Notes under the pieces: model-generated
What the model saw: only the letters and a program-made list of their open reading frames with translations
What the model was told of the DNA's origin: nothing
Database searches by the model: none
Source of the DNA: Hymenobacter sp. DG25B
GTDB lineage: Bacteria; Bacteroidota; Bacteroidia; Cytophagales; Hymenobacteraceae
Length of the DNA stretch: 64,000 nucleotides
Assembly: GCF_000801315.1 (NCBI RefSeq)
Contig: NZ_CP010054.1
Location: 1,736,001 to 1,800,000, forward strand
Direction: 5' to 3'
Translations under genes and position numbers: made by a program
Shown: piece after piece, positions 26,601-34,734 of the stretch
Layout of the letters: each line of letters starts with the position of its first letter
How positions within the stretch are numbered: position 1 is the first letter of the stretch

Positions 26601-27646
26601 AGGCCTTTTTCCCAGCGGGTTTTCCAGTATACTTCATTACCACTGAAGAAAGCTAAATGCTTGCCGGCATCGCGGGCTGCCGTTACGTTATCCCGCATGC
26701 CTTTCGACCAATATTCATCGTGGCCAACAGACATGAATACCTTGTGATTTAAAATCAGACTACCTCTCCGTTCGGTATCTATGTTGGTTGTATAGGTAAC
26801 ATTATAGCCGTTCTTTTCCAGAAATCGGAGCATAGGATATTCTGCATTGAATAACCAGTCCTCATTCTCACCACCGCCACCACCGGAACGAGTGTAGAAG
26901 GGCCTATTATAGCTTACCTTAGATGCCTTGAGTCCTGCAACGCCCGTATAGAGGCTCCTGCCATTGTCGTTGTCGCCGTACACATTATAGGCCTGCCAGG
27001 TGGCATCAGAAGTCTGAAATAGCAGATCAGAGGTGCTGGCATCATCCCGCACAATAAACACAATATGGCTAGCGCCGCCGTTATCTGTGCGGGCGAGCCT
27101 GGCAATATATATTCCGGAAACAGCGTCACTCGGAATCTGCCAGCTAGCCGACTCCGCCCAGTTGCCGCAGTCCAGCAGACCCGTGTTTGGGTCAGTAATG
27201 CAGAGTGGTTGGGTTTGAGCGGCAGATACCGCTACGGTGCCTTGCAGTCGCGCACCATTGCCCTGGTAATAGCCTAGCCGATAGATCTTTATGGTATAGC
27301 TGCTGGCATCGGTTTTTACCTTAAAATGGGCCAGCTCGCCTTTATTATAGCTGATATCGGTAGCAAAGCCCTGAATGGATAAATCACCCGCCCCCTGAAT
27401 CTGCCATTCTGATGCGGGGTTGCCCGGCTTGCTGTTTTCGGTAACAATAGCATTGCTGGTTTGGGCCCAGGCAGACGAAATGGTAAAGCAGAAAATACTG
27501 ATCAGGAGAGGTTGAAGCGGTAATGCGGTAAGAAGGCCGTTACGGGCGTTTCCATTGATTAACCGGGTAATAAATCGAATGAAAATGGAGAATCGAAAGG
27601 CATGAAATAGCCGACAACAAGTAGTTGTGTTTACAGATGTTTCCAT
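20618..27646 (-). CDS. N-terminal part of giant secreted protein: DMFase-like, DUF4082, deacetylase-like and Ig domains (frameshifted)
   Basis: 2,342 residues; with the following part the intended product is about 3,400. Signal peptide ends near residue 61 (TISSAWAQ). Order: an N,N-dimethylformamidase beta-subunit-like domain (about 90-540; VFMSVGHDEYWSKGM, AFFSGNEVYWKTRWE); an Ig-like domain (PTLTITSPNSGASL); DUF4082 (about 660-815; SSEAPSGQLIGGG, GVRFYKQTGNTGTH); a Big_5-type Ig domain; a flavodoxin/glutaminase-like fold (VILGEVPVTDANVTSL); a polysaccharide-deacetylase-like domain (AAIVMTGDDHGVGG, GFEIGLHVNTN); a fibronectin III domain near 1530-1600; a laminin-G-like region; a putative Ig; and cadherin-like repeats. 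The frame ends after SLDENTR because a C is missing from the CCC run at 20644-20646: one added C gives ENTPNETSVGTIV and restores a single frame. The gene is probably a cell-surface enzyme/adhesin; the substrate is unknown. Confidence 0.85.
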   Translation of the reverse strand: METSVNTTTCCRLFHAFRFSIFIRFITRLINGNARNGLLTALPLQPLLISIFCFTISSAWAQTSNAIVTENSKPGNPASEWQIQGAGDLSIQGFATDISYNKGELAHFKVKTDASSYTIKIYRLGYYQGNGARLQGTVAVSAAQTQPLCITDPNTGLLDCGNWAESASWQIPSDAVSGIYIARLARTDNGGASHIVFIVRDDASTSDLLFQTSDATWQAYNVYGDNDNGRSLYTGVAGLKASKVSYNRPFYTRSGGGGGENEDWLFNAEYPMLRFLEKNGYNVTYTTNIDTERRGSLILNHKVFMSVGHDEYWSKGMRDNVTAARDAGKHLAFFSGNEVYWKTRWEKGLGTSADDYRTLVCYKEGTAGENQCNGKCDPSTEWTGLWRSGCEFPGSGACDPENALSGQISWEGFNTALQVPDTYKNLRFWRNTSVATLPAGQSRTFTPNTVGYEWNPENETYRASYPAGRIILSRTELNGKTHHVSLYKHSSGALVFGAGTVQWSWGLDSEHDRGNDPASPDMQQATVNLLADMGTQPASRQTDLVAATASTDVQAPTLTITSPNSGASLPGGQSVTITGTASDANTGAGVVAGVEVSTDNGGTWRLAAGTTSWSFAWTPSTQGTATIQCRAFDDSGNLSSVDTRSVTTTAQACPCTVFQSSEAPSGQLIGGGAGQGPVLLGMKFRAETDGYITGVRFYKQTGNTGTHIGQLYSGDGALLATANFTNETASGWQEVTFSAPVAIAANTTYITAYHSSGGFYSFTNPYFNVAKVNGPLRGLAYGEDGPQAVFNYGSTPAFPSSNFETSNYWVDAVFDTSLGTDDIPPTVTSITPSNNSIDFNINNNITVTFSEAISSSSLTNATFRLLDGNTALQATLTYDAPSRTATLNPLAALAYSTTYTVEVIGGSTDPRIKDLSGNGLATTTTWSFTTRPSPPPVANPNDGPGGPILVISASSNPFSRYAVEILRAEGFNEFAAKDISEISANPGLLDAYDVIILGEVPVTDANVTSLTSWVNAGGTLVSFKPAPALAPLLGITPTGGALSDQYLLVNTSSGPGVGIVNETIQFHGTADGYALNGATALATLYSSASTATSNPAVTSRNVGTNGGKAIAFTYDLARSIVYTRQGNPAWAGQKRDGQADPIRSDDMFFPDWVNLDKVAIPQADEQQRLLANIILQGNMHKKPLPRFWYLPRGLKAAIVMTGDDHGVGGTKGRFDQYISLSTSNTAEAVANWTAIRSTSYIYPNTPITNAQAMAYEAQGFEIGLHVNTNSQTWTPETLRGFFSTQLADLAANFPGITPPVTNRTHSISWSDWSTEPVVELENGIRLDANYYYWPGAWVKDRPGMFTGSGIPMRFADLNGNLIDVYQAATQLTDESEITYSTHINTLLDNAIGSKGFYGVFTANMHTDINGENSTNGSNIIITAAKQRQVPVISARQMLTWLDGRNNSSFGAMTWSNNSLNFSIATAEGSLNMRAMLPINAAGGQLTGLTVNGSSVTYTSEMVKGMQYAFFPANSGNYIATYGSDTDPPQITGVTVTQQAPGAIITWNTNEASDSRVDYGTAPDQLTESKSDAAFVNNHSLTISGLAPGTTYYYRVRSTDGASNTMLLPNPPAAPLSFTTPAAACFMDQGLASFSAGTAGAATSVTASGVTLKPQVAEDFSALPPTSQWQSFSWGFDGPGSSAVTDGQLVVNGARFVTQPASATFGPGTSVEFMATFNAGNNQHVGFGAGGDEAPEMFNTVPWILISTGANGASATGLLARVHNGTEDLITALPGNLIGAAHTYRIDWKASSIDFYVDGVLAHTQNITLTTPMRVGVSDVMAASPGISVDWIRITPYASSGSFTSRIYDGSTAKTWQEATWTADTPAGTTVQLFQRQGNSTNPEDGTWTPFTAIASSGTVIGGTSRFLQYRADLATSNPAVTPTLQRMGINCAEATCADVAFTPTAGAVLPNATVGAFYSQTITTSPEAYNLVASGLPAGLTLEPATGLLSGKATAEATGAVITITATKGNCTAEATYTLTVQAANQPPVLAAIAPQSVAALATLSFTATATDADTDVSSLRFSLAGTVPDKAVIDAETGVFSWTPVLEQVGSHTFKVMVSDGIASGEQELTVTVTSPAPTDISLSSQSVEENKPTGTVVGSFSTASANAAQTYAYSLMAGEGDSGNASFQIAGSDLQTAAGFDFESKASYSIRVRATSSEAGGPTFEKAFTIAVNDANEAPVMTANTFNVAEGTANGVTVGTLSATDPDANQLLTYSITGGNTNNAFIIVGDALEVNNSAALDYATTPSFSLTVQATDSGNPALSASATITVNVTDVNGAPVIADQSFSLDENTRMKPPWVR

Positions 27647-28506
27647 GGGGCAATAGGTTTAGAAGTAGCAATAGATTTCTACCCCATTGTGCCATAGGCA
27701 CAAGAGAATCCTAAGCCCCGGTTTAGCGGGGCACATGGGGCTGGTCAGGAAGTAGGGTAGAAGAGGTAGCCGGCTAGATAATCAGGCTACAGCGCATAGT
27801 AGACACACAGAAAACGTATACCTCCTATATGGATGCGTGCGGGTAAACTAGGAATGCAGGGGGCGTAGGTGTGTAGCGAATACTCAGGCAAGCCATACGT
27901 GCTGGTGTATGGACAGATAGGGACTTTTTATGTCCAACAATAGAGGCGAAGTGGGTAAACTGCTTTTAAAAGTAAGCGTGATAAACGGTAGTAGTAGGGC
28001 GTTAGTATGATTGTAAGTTACAAATAATAAGTATTGCTATATAGTTAATGACATGATTATATACATTTATTTTATAATAAATCTAATGTTGAGCTTATAA
28101 TAATCCGTACAACGGAAGTTATGCCTTTCAGGGGCTGTACTATTGATTTATGACAGGTAGTATGATCTATAATCATTGATAGTCAAGTGATTACAGGAGG
28201 CAGTAGCTAGGTTTCTTCCTGGTTAGTAGTCCTTTTACTTGCTTCCGGGCATTTCTTCCTCATGTGGGCTTAGCGCCAGTAATTGCAGGTAGTTCACATG
28301 GCTAATTCTATGAGAATTTCCCGGCACCTACCTTGCCGCCTGCCGGGGCTCTGGCCCTCAAGTGGGCAGTATGCTTCCATCTCCATTGCCTGCCTCATTG
28401 CCATGCCAGGTATCAGCGCTGGCACCTGGCTAATAGTAAGGCAGTTGATGGGTAGCATGGCGGCCCTGGGAGTTAATCCAATACCACCTTGCCTCTGCTT
28501 AATTTG
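27647..28506. other. AT-rich intergenic region before the giant gene
   Basis: About 860 bp. The central part (roughly 27,960-28,200) is strongly AT-rich, with no open reading frame that looks coding; it presumably carries the promoter of the giant leftward gene. I found no convincing TTG-N19-TAnnTTTG match. Short rightward open frames near 28.3 kb have no family features. Confidence 0.5.
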
Positions 28507-30936
28507 CTACTTGGGCAGGCGCACTTGCAGCGTCAGGTAGAAGCTGCGGCCATCGGCCGGGATAATGCCGGGGCCGGGGTAGGCAGTGGCGCGGCGCGTG
28601 AAGTAGCGGCGGTCAGTAAGGTTATTTATGCCGGTTTCCAGCGTGAGAAACTTGTAGCTGTAGCTGCCGGAAAGGTCCATAACCCAGTAGGCCGGAATGC
28701 GGCCGAATACGGCGGTGGGTTCCAGTAGGCTGTTGGTGGCGTCGCTGAACTGCCGGGAGGTGTAAGCGTACTGATAGGAGAGGCGCAGCTGGTTGCGCTT
28801 CAGGGCGGCGCCGGCTTTGGCAATCAGGCTGGGGGCCAGCTCCACTTTCTTGTTCCGGAACAGCTCGTTGTCAATCTGGTAGCGGGCGTCAACCAGCGTC
28901 ACGTTGGAGAAGACGGAAAGGCCGGTGCGGTGCTCGGCGCCGTAGAGCAGGCGTAGCACATCTGCCTCCACAAACGTCTCCAGGCCGCGGTTGCGCGAGC
29001 GGCCAATGTTAGTGCGCAGCAGGTAGTTGGTGAACTGCACCGTGTCTTTGGCCGGCTGCAGACCAATGCGGTTGTCATACACCAGATTAAACAGACTTAC
29101 ATCGTAGCTGAACAGGCCAGCTGTGCCGCCGCGCATGCCCAGGTCGGCGCTGTAGCCTTTCTCGTCCTGCAGCTGCGGGTCAATGCGGATGTTGGAGTTC
29201 ACCACGCGCATATCGTTGAAGTTGATGGCGCGGTAGTTCTGGGAGAAGTTGCCGTACACCTCCAGCTTTTCGCTGGGCTTGTAGCTGACGCCCAGGCCCA
29301 GCAGCGCCAGTCCGCGCGTGTTGGTGCGGTTTTCCGGGATGCGCTCCTGATATAAGATATTGCCGGCCAGGTCGCGGTTCACCACGTCGTAGCGGCCCTC
29401 AGCCTGGGTGCGTATCCACTCGTAGCGGATGCCCGGCGTTACGCTGAGCTTCTCGGAGAGGTTAAAGACGTTTTCGGCGAACAGCGACAGGTTGCGGCTG
29501 GGGTACTGAAATGCGGAAAGGCTGGGGTCGCCGTTGTTGGGGTAGTAGCGGAAGTCGGCATCAGCAGCGGCGGAGCCATTCCCTTGCTTTTGGTCCGTGA
29601 AGCCGTGGTAGTAGCGCACGCCCACCAGGGCCGTGGAGAAGGACTTAAGCAGGGAGTAGCGGTGCACCAGCCGGGTTTCGTTGCCGAAGTTGCGGAACTG
29701 GTCAATCAGCAATAGCCGCTCCTGCATGGGGTCGGGCCGGTTGATTTTCTCCAGGTAACCCAGGGCATCCCGCTCGGCAAACAGCCCGAAGTTGCGCACG
29801 TTCAGCTTGGTGTGCTCACCCAACTGGTAGTCGGCCGTAAGGGCCAGCAGGTTCCAGTTCACCCGAAACCAGTTACGCTCCCGCTTGGACTGGCGCGCAT
29901 CGGCGGCAAAATCAGCATCGGTGAGGCCGCCGGGTTGCTGGGCCAGGTAATTCATGAAGGTATATTCCAGCCCCAGTTTCAAACGAGCCGAGGCGTCGTA
30001 GCGCAAGGCGCCGTAGGCCGTGTGCACGTTAAAGCCCGAGTTGGGGCGCCAGCCGTTGCCGCGCTTGTACTGGTAAAAGCTGTAGTAGTTCAGCTTGCCG
30101 GTAGTGCCGCCCAGGCTATTGAAGGTGTTAAACAGGCCAAAGGAGCCCACCGTTTGCCGGGAAGTTACTTCCAGCGGCTTGTCCTCGGGGCCGTGCTTCA
30201 TCACAAAGTTGAGCATGCCGCCAAACTGAGTACCGTACTGCAAAGAAGCCGCGCCGCGCACTACTTCAATGCGGTCCAGGGCCTCCGTAGGCGGGGTGTA
30301 GTAGCTTTCCGGGTAGCCCAGGGCATCGGCCGAAATATCGTAGCCGTTCTGGCGGGTGTTAAAGTTGGCGGTGCGGTTGGGGCTGAGGCCGCGGCCGCCA
30401 ATGCCCAACTGCAGGCCACCCCCGTCGCTCTCCCAAATGTTGAGGCCGGCTACTTTGGCAAATACCTGCCGACTGTTGTTGGTAGCCAGGTTGGCCGTAA
30501 CGCCGGCCAGCTCTACCACTTCGGTTTTCTTGGCTTCGTAAATGGCGGCGCCTTCCACGGAGCCCAGCCGCCGGATGCCAAAGCTCTTGTCCCGCTCGCC
30601 CTCCACCTTTACCTCGGCGGTAGTTACGCGCAGCGGAGGCAGTGAAAAGTCCAGGGTAGCATTGTCAGTACCCAGGCTGACGGGCAGGGTAATGCTGGTT
30701 AGCTTGGCGGCGTAGGCCGTTAGTGCATAGCTGCCGGCGGGCAGCGCATCAAACTGATACTGACCCTGCGTGTTGGTGGTCACAATGCGGGAAGTACCCG
30801 TGAGCAATACCTCGGCCTGAGCTACCGCCTGACCCGTTTCCGCATTGGTAACCCGCCCAGTAATGGAAAAGGTTTGAGCGAAGCTGGCGGAAAGCAGGCT
30901 CTGGGCCAGGAAGAACAAAAGAAGAAAGCGGTACAT
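28507..30936 (-). CDS. TonB-dependent receptor, FecA-like, with carboxypeptidase-regulatory domain
   Basis: An 809-residue outer-membrane receptor. Signal peptide (LLLFFLAQSLLSASFAQ), then a carboxypeptidase-regulatory-like beta-sandwich (about 24-105: FSITGRVTNAETGQAVAQAE). The plug domain follows (VFAKVAGLNIWESDGGGLQL, DRIEVVRGAASLQYGTQFGG), then a 22-strand barrel ending in YLTLQVRLPK. The plug resembles ferric-citrate receptor FecA. It is the last gene of a four-gene operon (4 bp after the HTTM gene) with DUF4856 and imelysin lipoproteins. Together they point to ferric or heme-type iron uptake; the exact ligand is not determined by sequence. Confidence 0.92.
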   Translation of the reverse strand: MYRFLLLFFLAQSLLSASFAQTFSITGRVTNAETGQAVAQAEVLLTGTSRIVTTNTQGQYQFDALPAGSYALTAYAAKLTSITLPVSLGTDNATLDFSLPPLRVTTAEVKVEGERDKSFGIRRLGSVEGAAIYEAKKTEVVELAGVTANLATNNSRQVFAKVAGLNIWESDGGGLQLGIGGRGLSPNRTANFNTRQNGYDISADALGYPESYYTPPTEALDRIEVVRGAASLQYGTQFGGMLNFVMKHGPEDKPLEVTSRQTVGSFGLFNTFNSLGGTTGKLNYYSFYQYKRGNGWRPNSGFNVHTAYGALRYDASARLKLGLEYTFMNYLAQQPGGLTDADFAADARQSKRERNWFRVNWNLLALTADYQLGEHTKLNVRNFGLFAERDALGYLEKINRPDPMQERLLLIDQFRNFGNETRLVHRYSLLKSFSTALVGVRYYHGFTDQKQGNGSAAADADFRYYPNNGDPSLSAFQYPSRNLSLFAENVFNLSEKLSVTPGIRYEWIRTQAEGRYDVVNRDLAGNILYQERIPENRTNTRGLALLGLGVSYKPSEKLEVYGNFSQNYRAINFNDMRVVNSNIRIDPQLQDEKGYSADLGMRGGTAGLFSYDVSLFNLVYDNRIGLQPAKDTVQFTNYLLRTNIGRSRNRGLETFVEADVLRLLYGAEHRTGLSVFSNVTLVDARYQIDNELFRNKKVELAPSLIAKAGAALKRNQLRLSYQYAYTSRQFSDATNSLLEPTAVFGRIPAYWVMDLSGSYSYKFLTLETGINNLTDRRYFTRRATAYPGPGIIPADGRSFYLTLQVRLPK

Positions 30937-30940
30937 AGCG

Positions 30941-32320
30941 TTAGTTCTGCCCTACGATAGGCGTGGGGGCGGTAGGCCGGTCGAAGGGAAGAATCCAGGG
31001 TTTGGGCGTAAACCCATCCTGCAAGGCAGCCAGGTCCGTGTTGGGGTCGATGAGCAGGCGGGAGCTTTGCCCGTTCAGGCTGGCATACACCTCGGCCCGC
31101 ACCTGCGGATTCGGGATGCCCTGGCGCTGATACTCGCGGCGGAGTATCTGCGCGTACTGCAGGAGCATATCGGGCTGGGTGGCCACCATTTTCTCCTGGT
31201 TTACGGTGAGAAAGCGGCGGTTGTGGACCTCCGTTTCGTAGCCGGTGCGTGGGTCGCGCACATAAAAGAAAGCAGTGCCGGTTTTCTCCATCAGCATCAC
31301 GCGCCAGGAAAACCGGTAGCCCTGCTCGGTCCAGAACAGCTTGCCCGGATACAGCACAAAGCGCCACGGCACCAGCACCTGCACCAGAAAATGCAGCCCC
31401 AGCAGCGCCAGCAGGACCGGATGAATACCCGAAGCTGCGCGCGGAAACATGGCCGGAGCAGCATCTGGCAGGCGAATCAGCCGGCGCAGCAAGGTTAGAA
31501 TTCGCTCATGAAACTCCGCCGAGAAGAAAATCAGCGTGCTCACCATCATAATGTAGGGGAACATGCCAATCTGAAACAGTACGGCCGTGAGTACGTGGAA
31601 CACCACCACGGTGGCGTAGGCCAGCAGCCGGGTGCGGCGCTGCATCAGAAAGAAGGGAATGGTGAGGTCGTAGAGCGCGCCAAACCAGCTGAATACGTAC
31701 GCCACCCACAGGTAATCGAACAGAGGCCCGATGAGGGGTATGCCGGTGTGGGCCGGCAGCCAGTAGCGCAGGGGCATGGCCTCCAGCAGCCAGTCGGGGT
31801 TGAGCTTGGCCAGGCCGGCGTAGAAGTACACCAGCCCCATCTGCACCTGAAAAATCAGGATAGCCCAGCGCGGTACGTGGCTCACCCACTGCCGGGGCCG
31901 GCGCCAGGCATCAAGCGAGAAATGCCCCCCGGCCGGCACCCAGATCAGCAAAAACGCCACCACCGATACAAAGTAGTAGTGGTTGAGATAGTTGCTCTTG
32001 TCAATGAGCTCCACATACGTGAAGCTGAGGAAGAACAGCACCGCCGACCAGCGGTAAAACAACCCCAGCATAATGCCCAGGGCTGCCAAGGCCATCAGCC
32101 CAAACAGCAGGTGCATGCCCACGCTGCCTAAGGGCTGCACCCACTCAAAGCCGTAGTAGGGGAAGTAGAATTGCGGCTTTACGTACAGCTCCGTTACCCA
32201 GCCCTTCAGCACAAACCGCACAATGCTGGCCAGCAGCATACCCCCAAATATCAGCCGGAACACCGCCAGGGGCGCCGCTGATACAGGTTGGCTTAAGACA
32301 GCAGTGAACTTACGCAGCAT
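30941..32320 (-). CDS. HTTM-domain membrane protein (vitamin K-dependent gamma-carboxylase-like)
   Basis: A 459-residue integral membrane protein with at least eight helices. The HTTM pattern is seen in PLAVFRLIFGGMLLASIVRF, FTYVELIDKSNYLNHYY and LVYFYAGLAKLNPDWL. A C-terminal soluble part (from about residue 330) contains VMLMEKTGTAFFYV. The family includes vertebrate gamma-glutamyl carboxylase, but bacterial functions are mostly unknown. It sits 27 bp after the imelysin gene and 4 bp before the TonB receptor, so it works with iron-type uptake. Roles in modifying a surface protein or in moving a quinol or substrate are both open. Confidence 0.85.
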   Translation of the reverse strand: MLRKFTAVLSQPVSAAPLAVFRLIFGGMLLASIVRFVLKGWVTELYVKPQFYFPYYGFEWVQPLGSVGMHLLFGLMALAALGIMLGLFYRWSAVLFFLSFTYVELIDKSNYLNHYYFVSVVAFLLIWVPAGGHFSLDAWRRPRQWVSHVPRWAILIFQVQMGLVYFYAGLAKLNPDWLLEAMPLRYWLPAHTGIPLIGPLFDYLWVAYVFSWFGALYDLTIPFFLMQRRTRLLAYATVVVFHVLTAVLFQIGMFPYIMMVSTLIFFSAEFHERILTLLRRLIRLPDAAPAMFPRAASGIHPVLLALLGLHFLVQVLVPWRFVLYPGKLFWTEQGYRFSWRVMLMEKTGTAFFYVRDPRTGYETEVHNRRFLTVNQEKMVATQPDMLLQYAQILRREYQRQGIPNPQVRAEVYASLNGQSSRLLIDPNTDLAALQDGFTPKPWILPFDRPTAPTPIVGQN

Positions 32321-32347
32321 GCAAAAGGAGGGAAGCGGCAGAAAGGC

Positions 32348-33445
32348 TTAGTCGCCGTCGTTATCAGTATAGGTGATGGAAACGCCCAGCGCGGCGGGCA
32401 TATCGGTTTTGGTCAGCACAATCAGCTCCTGCAGCTTCTGGTACACGGCGCCCACGGCCTGCGGCTGGGTGGTTACGGCCTGGGAAAGCGGACCCTGCAC
32501 GGCATCAGTAGCGGCAATGGCCTCATCAAACTTCTTGGCAATAGCCGCGGAAAGTGCCTCGTTGTTGTATTTGGCGCCTACGTGGTCCAGGTAGTCGTCC
32601 AGGCCCAGTCCGTTGGCGCCGGCGGCGTTCTGCCCCAGAAACATGGCTTTTTCCGCCTGCAAAGAAGACTTCAGCAGGGGCAGCGAAAGGCCGCTGTAAT
32701 AGGCTTCTACTTTGGTAGGCTGCGCGGTACCCGCCGTGAAGCGGCCGGAGGGAATCCCCACTTTGGCCCGCTTGGTCATATCAATATCCGAGTTCAGCTG
32801 ATTGACCAGGTTGCCCACGGCCGAGCCTACCGCCGTGCCCTCCGACTTTTGGAAGGTAGCGGTGTAGCTCTGCCAGCCGGCAGTGGTGGCACCTACGCGG
32901 GTATTGATATTGGCAGCAACATCCTGCAGATAGCGGCCCCGGTTGCTCTGGGCCACAAAACGGGCAATTACGGCCGTGGCGCTGGCATCAGAATACAATA
33001 GGTAATCCAGCGCCGGGAAGCCCTTGGCCGAGAGGTTAGCCGACGACTCCAGATCATAGCTGCCCGCTGAGATGTTGCTCTCAATGGTGCTGGTAGTGGC
33101 GGGATAAATGTTCAGGTTGGTGCGGAGCATCTGTTGCTCGGCGGGGCCAAACTCGTAGCCGCTCACCATCTGCCAGGCGGTGTAGGCCTGCTGCAGCTCG
33201 GCACGGGCGCTGGCCAGCGTAGCTTCGCCGGGGGCCGCCACAAAGGCATCTATGGCGGCTTTCAGCTGCGTGGTTTCCGTATTCAGGGCTGTATAGCCCG
33301 GCACAATCAGGTTGTTGCTATAGTTGGTCAGCATGGCTGCCCGGTCGTACTCCGAGGCGGGAGCCGTATCCTCTTTCGAGTCGCAGCCGGCTGCCAGCGC
33401 CAGGAACAGGGCGGAAGCAGTTACCAGCGTTTTTCCTTTAAACAT
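32348..33445 (-). CDS. Imelysin-family lipoprotein (IrpA-like)
   Basis: A 365-residue lipoprotein (signal LVTASALFLALAAGC, lipid Cys about 20). The imelysin fold is seen from about residue 45 (LIVPGYTALNTETTQLKAAI) and in AYTAWQMVSGYEFGP. The usual imelysin metal motif GxHxxE reads GFPALDYLLYSD, with Pro in place of His. This is a variant often found in IrpA-like members and argues against peptidase activity. The family binds iron or heme at the cell surface. It is the second gene of the operon, following the DUF4856 gene by 93 bp. Confidence 0.9.
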   Translation of the reverse strand: MFKGKTLVTASALFLALAAGCDSKEDTAPASEYDRAAMLTNYSNNLIVPGYTALNTETTQLKAAIDAFVAAPGEATLASARAELQQAYTAWQMVSGYEFGPAEQQMLRTNLNIYPATTSTIESNISAGSYDLESSANLSAKGFPALDYLLYSDASATAVIARFVAQSNRGRYLQDVAANINTRVGATTAGWQSYTATFQKSEGTAVGSAVGNLVNQLNSDIDMTKRAKVGIPSGRFTAGTAQPTKVEAYYSGLSLPLLKSSLQAEKAMFLGQNAAGANGLGLDDYLDHVGAKYNNEALSAAIAKKFDEAIAATDAVQGPLSQAVTTQPQAVGAVYQKLQELIVLTKTDMPAALGVSITYTDNDGD

Positions 33446-33538
33446 ATTCCTTGGTTGAGAAAGCGAAAGGCAGCCGCCACGCCCGTACGGGCTATAGCGG
33501 CTGCTTCCTGATGCAGAAAAAGTGACGCCGCCCTAATT

Positions 33539-34636
33539 CTAGATCTGCCCTTTAATAGGGTCAAAGCTATAGGCCGTGCTCAGCAAATCAATGGCCGCTA
33601 CGATATCGGCGCCGGTGGTATTGTAAAGGTTAGTGCCGATTTTGGCCAGCACCTGGCTGTGAACAGTGTCGCTGATGCGGCGGTCTGACTTGTACTGCAG
33701 GCTCTTCACAAAGCCGCGGGCCTCGGAGAGGTAGTGGCTTTTCAGGGCCTGGTCGGCTACTACGCCTTTGGCAGCGTTCAGCTCATGAATGGCCGAGGCA
33801 GCTACTATCCGCTCCCATTCCGAGCGGAGGGTGGCGGCGGCTTCGGCTTTGCCCTTCATGTCCTTGTTGCTGATGGCAGCGCGGCCTTTCAGGAAGGCAT
33901 CCATCATGGTTTTATTAGAACCCAGCGCCGGATTAACCTGGTTGCTGTAGTTAGCCCAGTACTTCAGGCCCTTATCGTTGGCAGGAAAGTCAATAGGTGA
34001 GCCAAAGTAGCCGAAGGCCTCATCCCAATGGTGCTCCATGGCGGTGCCTTCGCCCGCGGTTACGGTGGCATTATCTACGGAATTGCCAATTTTCTCATCT
34101 GTGAGGTAGCCTTCCACCGCCTGGTTAAAGAACACGGCACCCATCAGGCCCTTGGAAATTAGCTGGCCCAGCTCCATCCCATTGGCGTCCACCAGGTATT
34201 TCTTGGCGCCATCGGCAGAGGTCAGAATACCAGCATGGCCGTTCATGGCGGGCATGGTGCCCATTAGGCTGGCGGTAGCTACGCCGTCAAAATAGCCTTC
34301 GTACTCGGCCTGCACAGTAGAAAGGGTTTTGTCTTTCAGTTGCTTGCCCGAGGTGTTCAGCTCCGCGGTAGAAAAGCGGCTGTTCACGTTGGCATACATA
34401 TCCTTCAGCTGCTGGGCATCCAAAACAGCGCCGGTGTTACCGGTTCTGATATAGGTGCCAATCTCATCTAGCATGGCTATGCGCGTCTGCTGGCCGGAGT
34501 AGCTTACGTTCTGAAAATTGTAGGTCGTCGGAATGTCGTACTGGGGCGTGGGGTCTTCCTGGGAATCCTTGTCGCAGGAGCTAAAAGAGAAAGCGGCCAC
34601 GAGAGAAGTAAGGAGAAGAACAGCAGGCTTACGCAT
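33539..34636 (-). CDS. DUF4856 lipoprotein, first gene of iron-type operon
   Basis: A 365-residue lipoprotein (signal LLTSLVAAFSFSSCDKD). The DUF4856 family is recognised by YNFQNVSYSGQQTRIAMLDE near the N terminus, HHWDEAFGYFGSPIDFP and WANYSNQ. No catalytic role is known. The all-helical mature part recalls imelysin, its neighbour. It is expressed from the promoter at 34677-34707 and headed by an inverted-repeat operator, so it is the operon leader. Surface binding of iron or heme together with imelysin is a reasonable inference. Confidence 0.88.
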   Translation of the reverse strand: MRKPAVLLLTSLVAAFSFSSCDKDSQEDPTPQYDIPTTYNFQNVSYSGQQTRIAMLDEIGTYIRTGNTGAVLDAQQLKDMYANVNSRFSTAELNTSGKQLKDKTLSTVQAEYEGYFDGVATASLMGTMPAMNGHAGILTSADGAKKYLVDANGMELGQLISKGLMGAVFFNQAVEGYLTDEKIGNSVDNATVTAGEGTAMEHHWDEAFGYFGSPIDFPANDKGLKYWANYSNQVNPALGSNKTMMDAFLKGRAAISNKDMKGKAEAAATLRSEWERIVAASAIHELNAAKGVVADQALKSHYLSEARGFVKSLQYKSDRRISDTVHSQVLAKIGTNLYNTTGADIVAAIDLLSTAYSFDPIKGQI

Positions 34637-34676
34637 AGGGAGAGAAGCGAATTATTTGGAATGATTTTAAACAACG

Positions 34677-34707
34677 CAAAATTAGGCCGTCTTTCCCGTC
34701 TGTGCAA
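34677..34707 (-). promoter_or_regulatory. Bacteroidota-type promoter of the DUF4856-imelysin operon
   Basis: On the minus strand TTG (34707-34705) is followed after 20 bases by TAATTTTG (34684-34677), an exact TAnnTTTG -7 element. The start codon lies about 40 bases downstream. Confidence 0.7.
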
Positions 34708-34709
34708 TA

Positions 34710-34734
34710 TCTATTTAAAATTAATCTAAATAGA
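34710..34734. promoter_or_regulatory. Inverted-repeat operator upstream of the iron-type operon
   Basis: TCTATTTA (34710-34717) and TAAATAGA (34727-34734) form a perfect 8-bp inverted repeat with a 9-base AT spacer, immediately before the -33 element. The minus-strand core TTAGATTAATTTTAA is reminiscent of DtxR/IdeR-type iron boxes. The regulator itself is not encoded in this window. Confidence 0.5.

Noticed and set aside
28283..28540. Short rightward frame of 85 residues before the TonB receptor
   Set aside because: No promoter-like or family feature, and it overlaps the end of the receptor gene.
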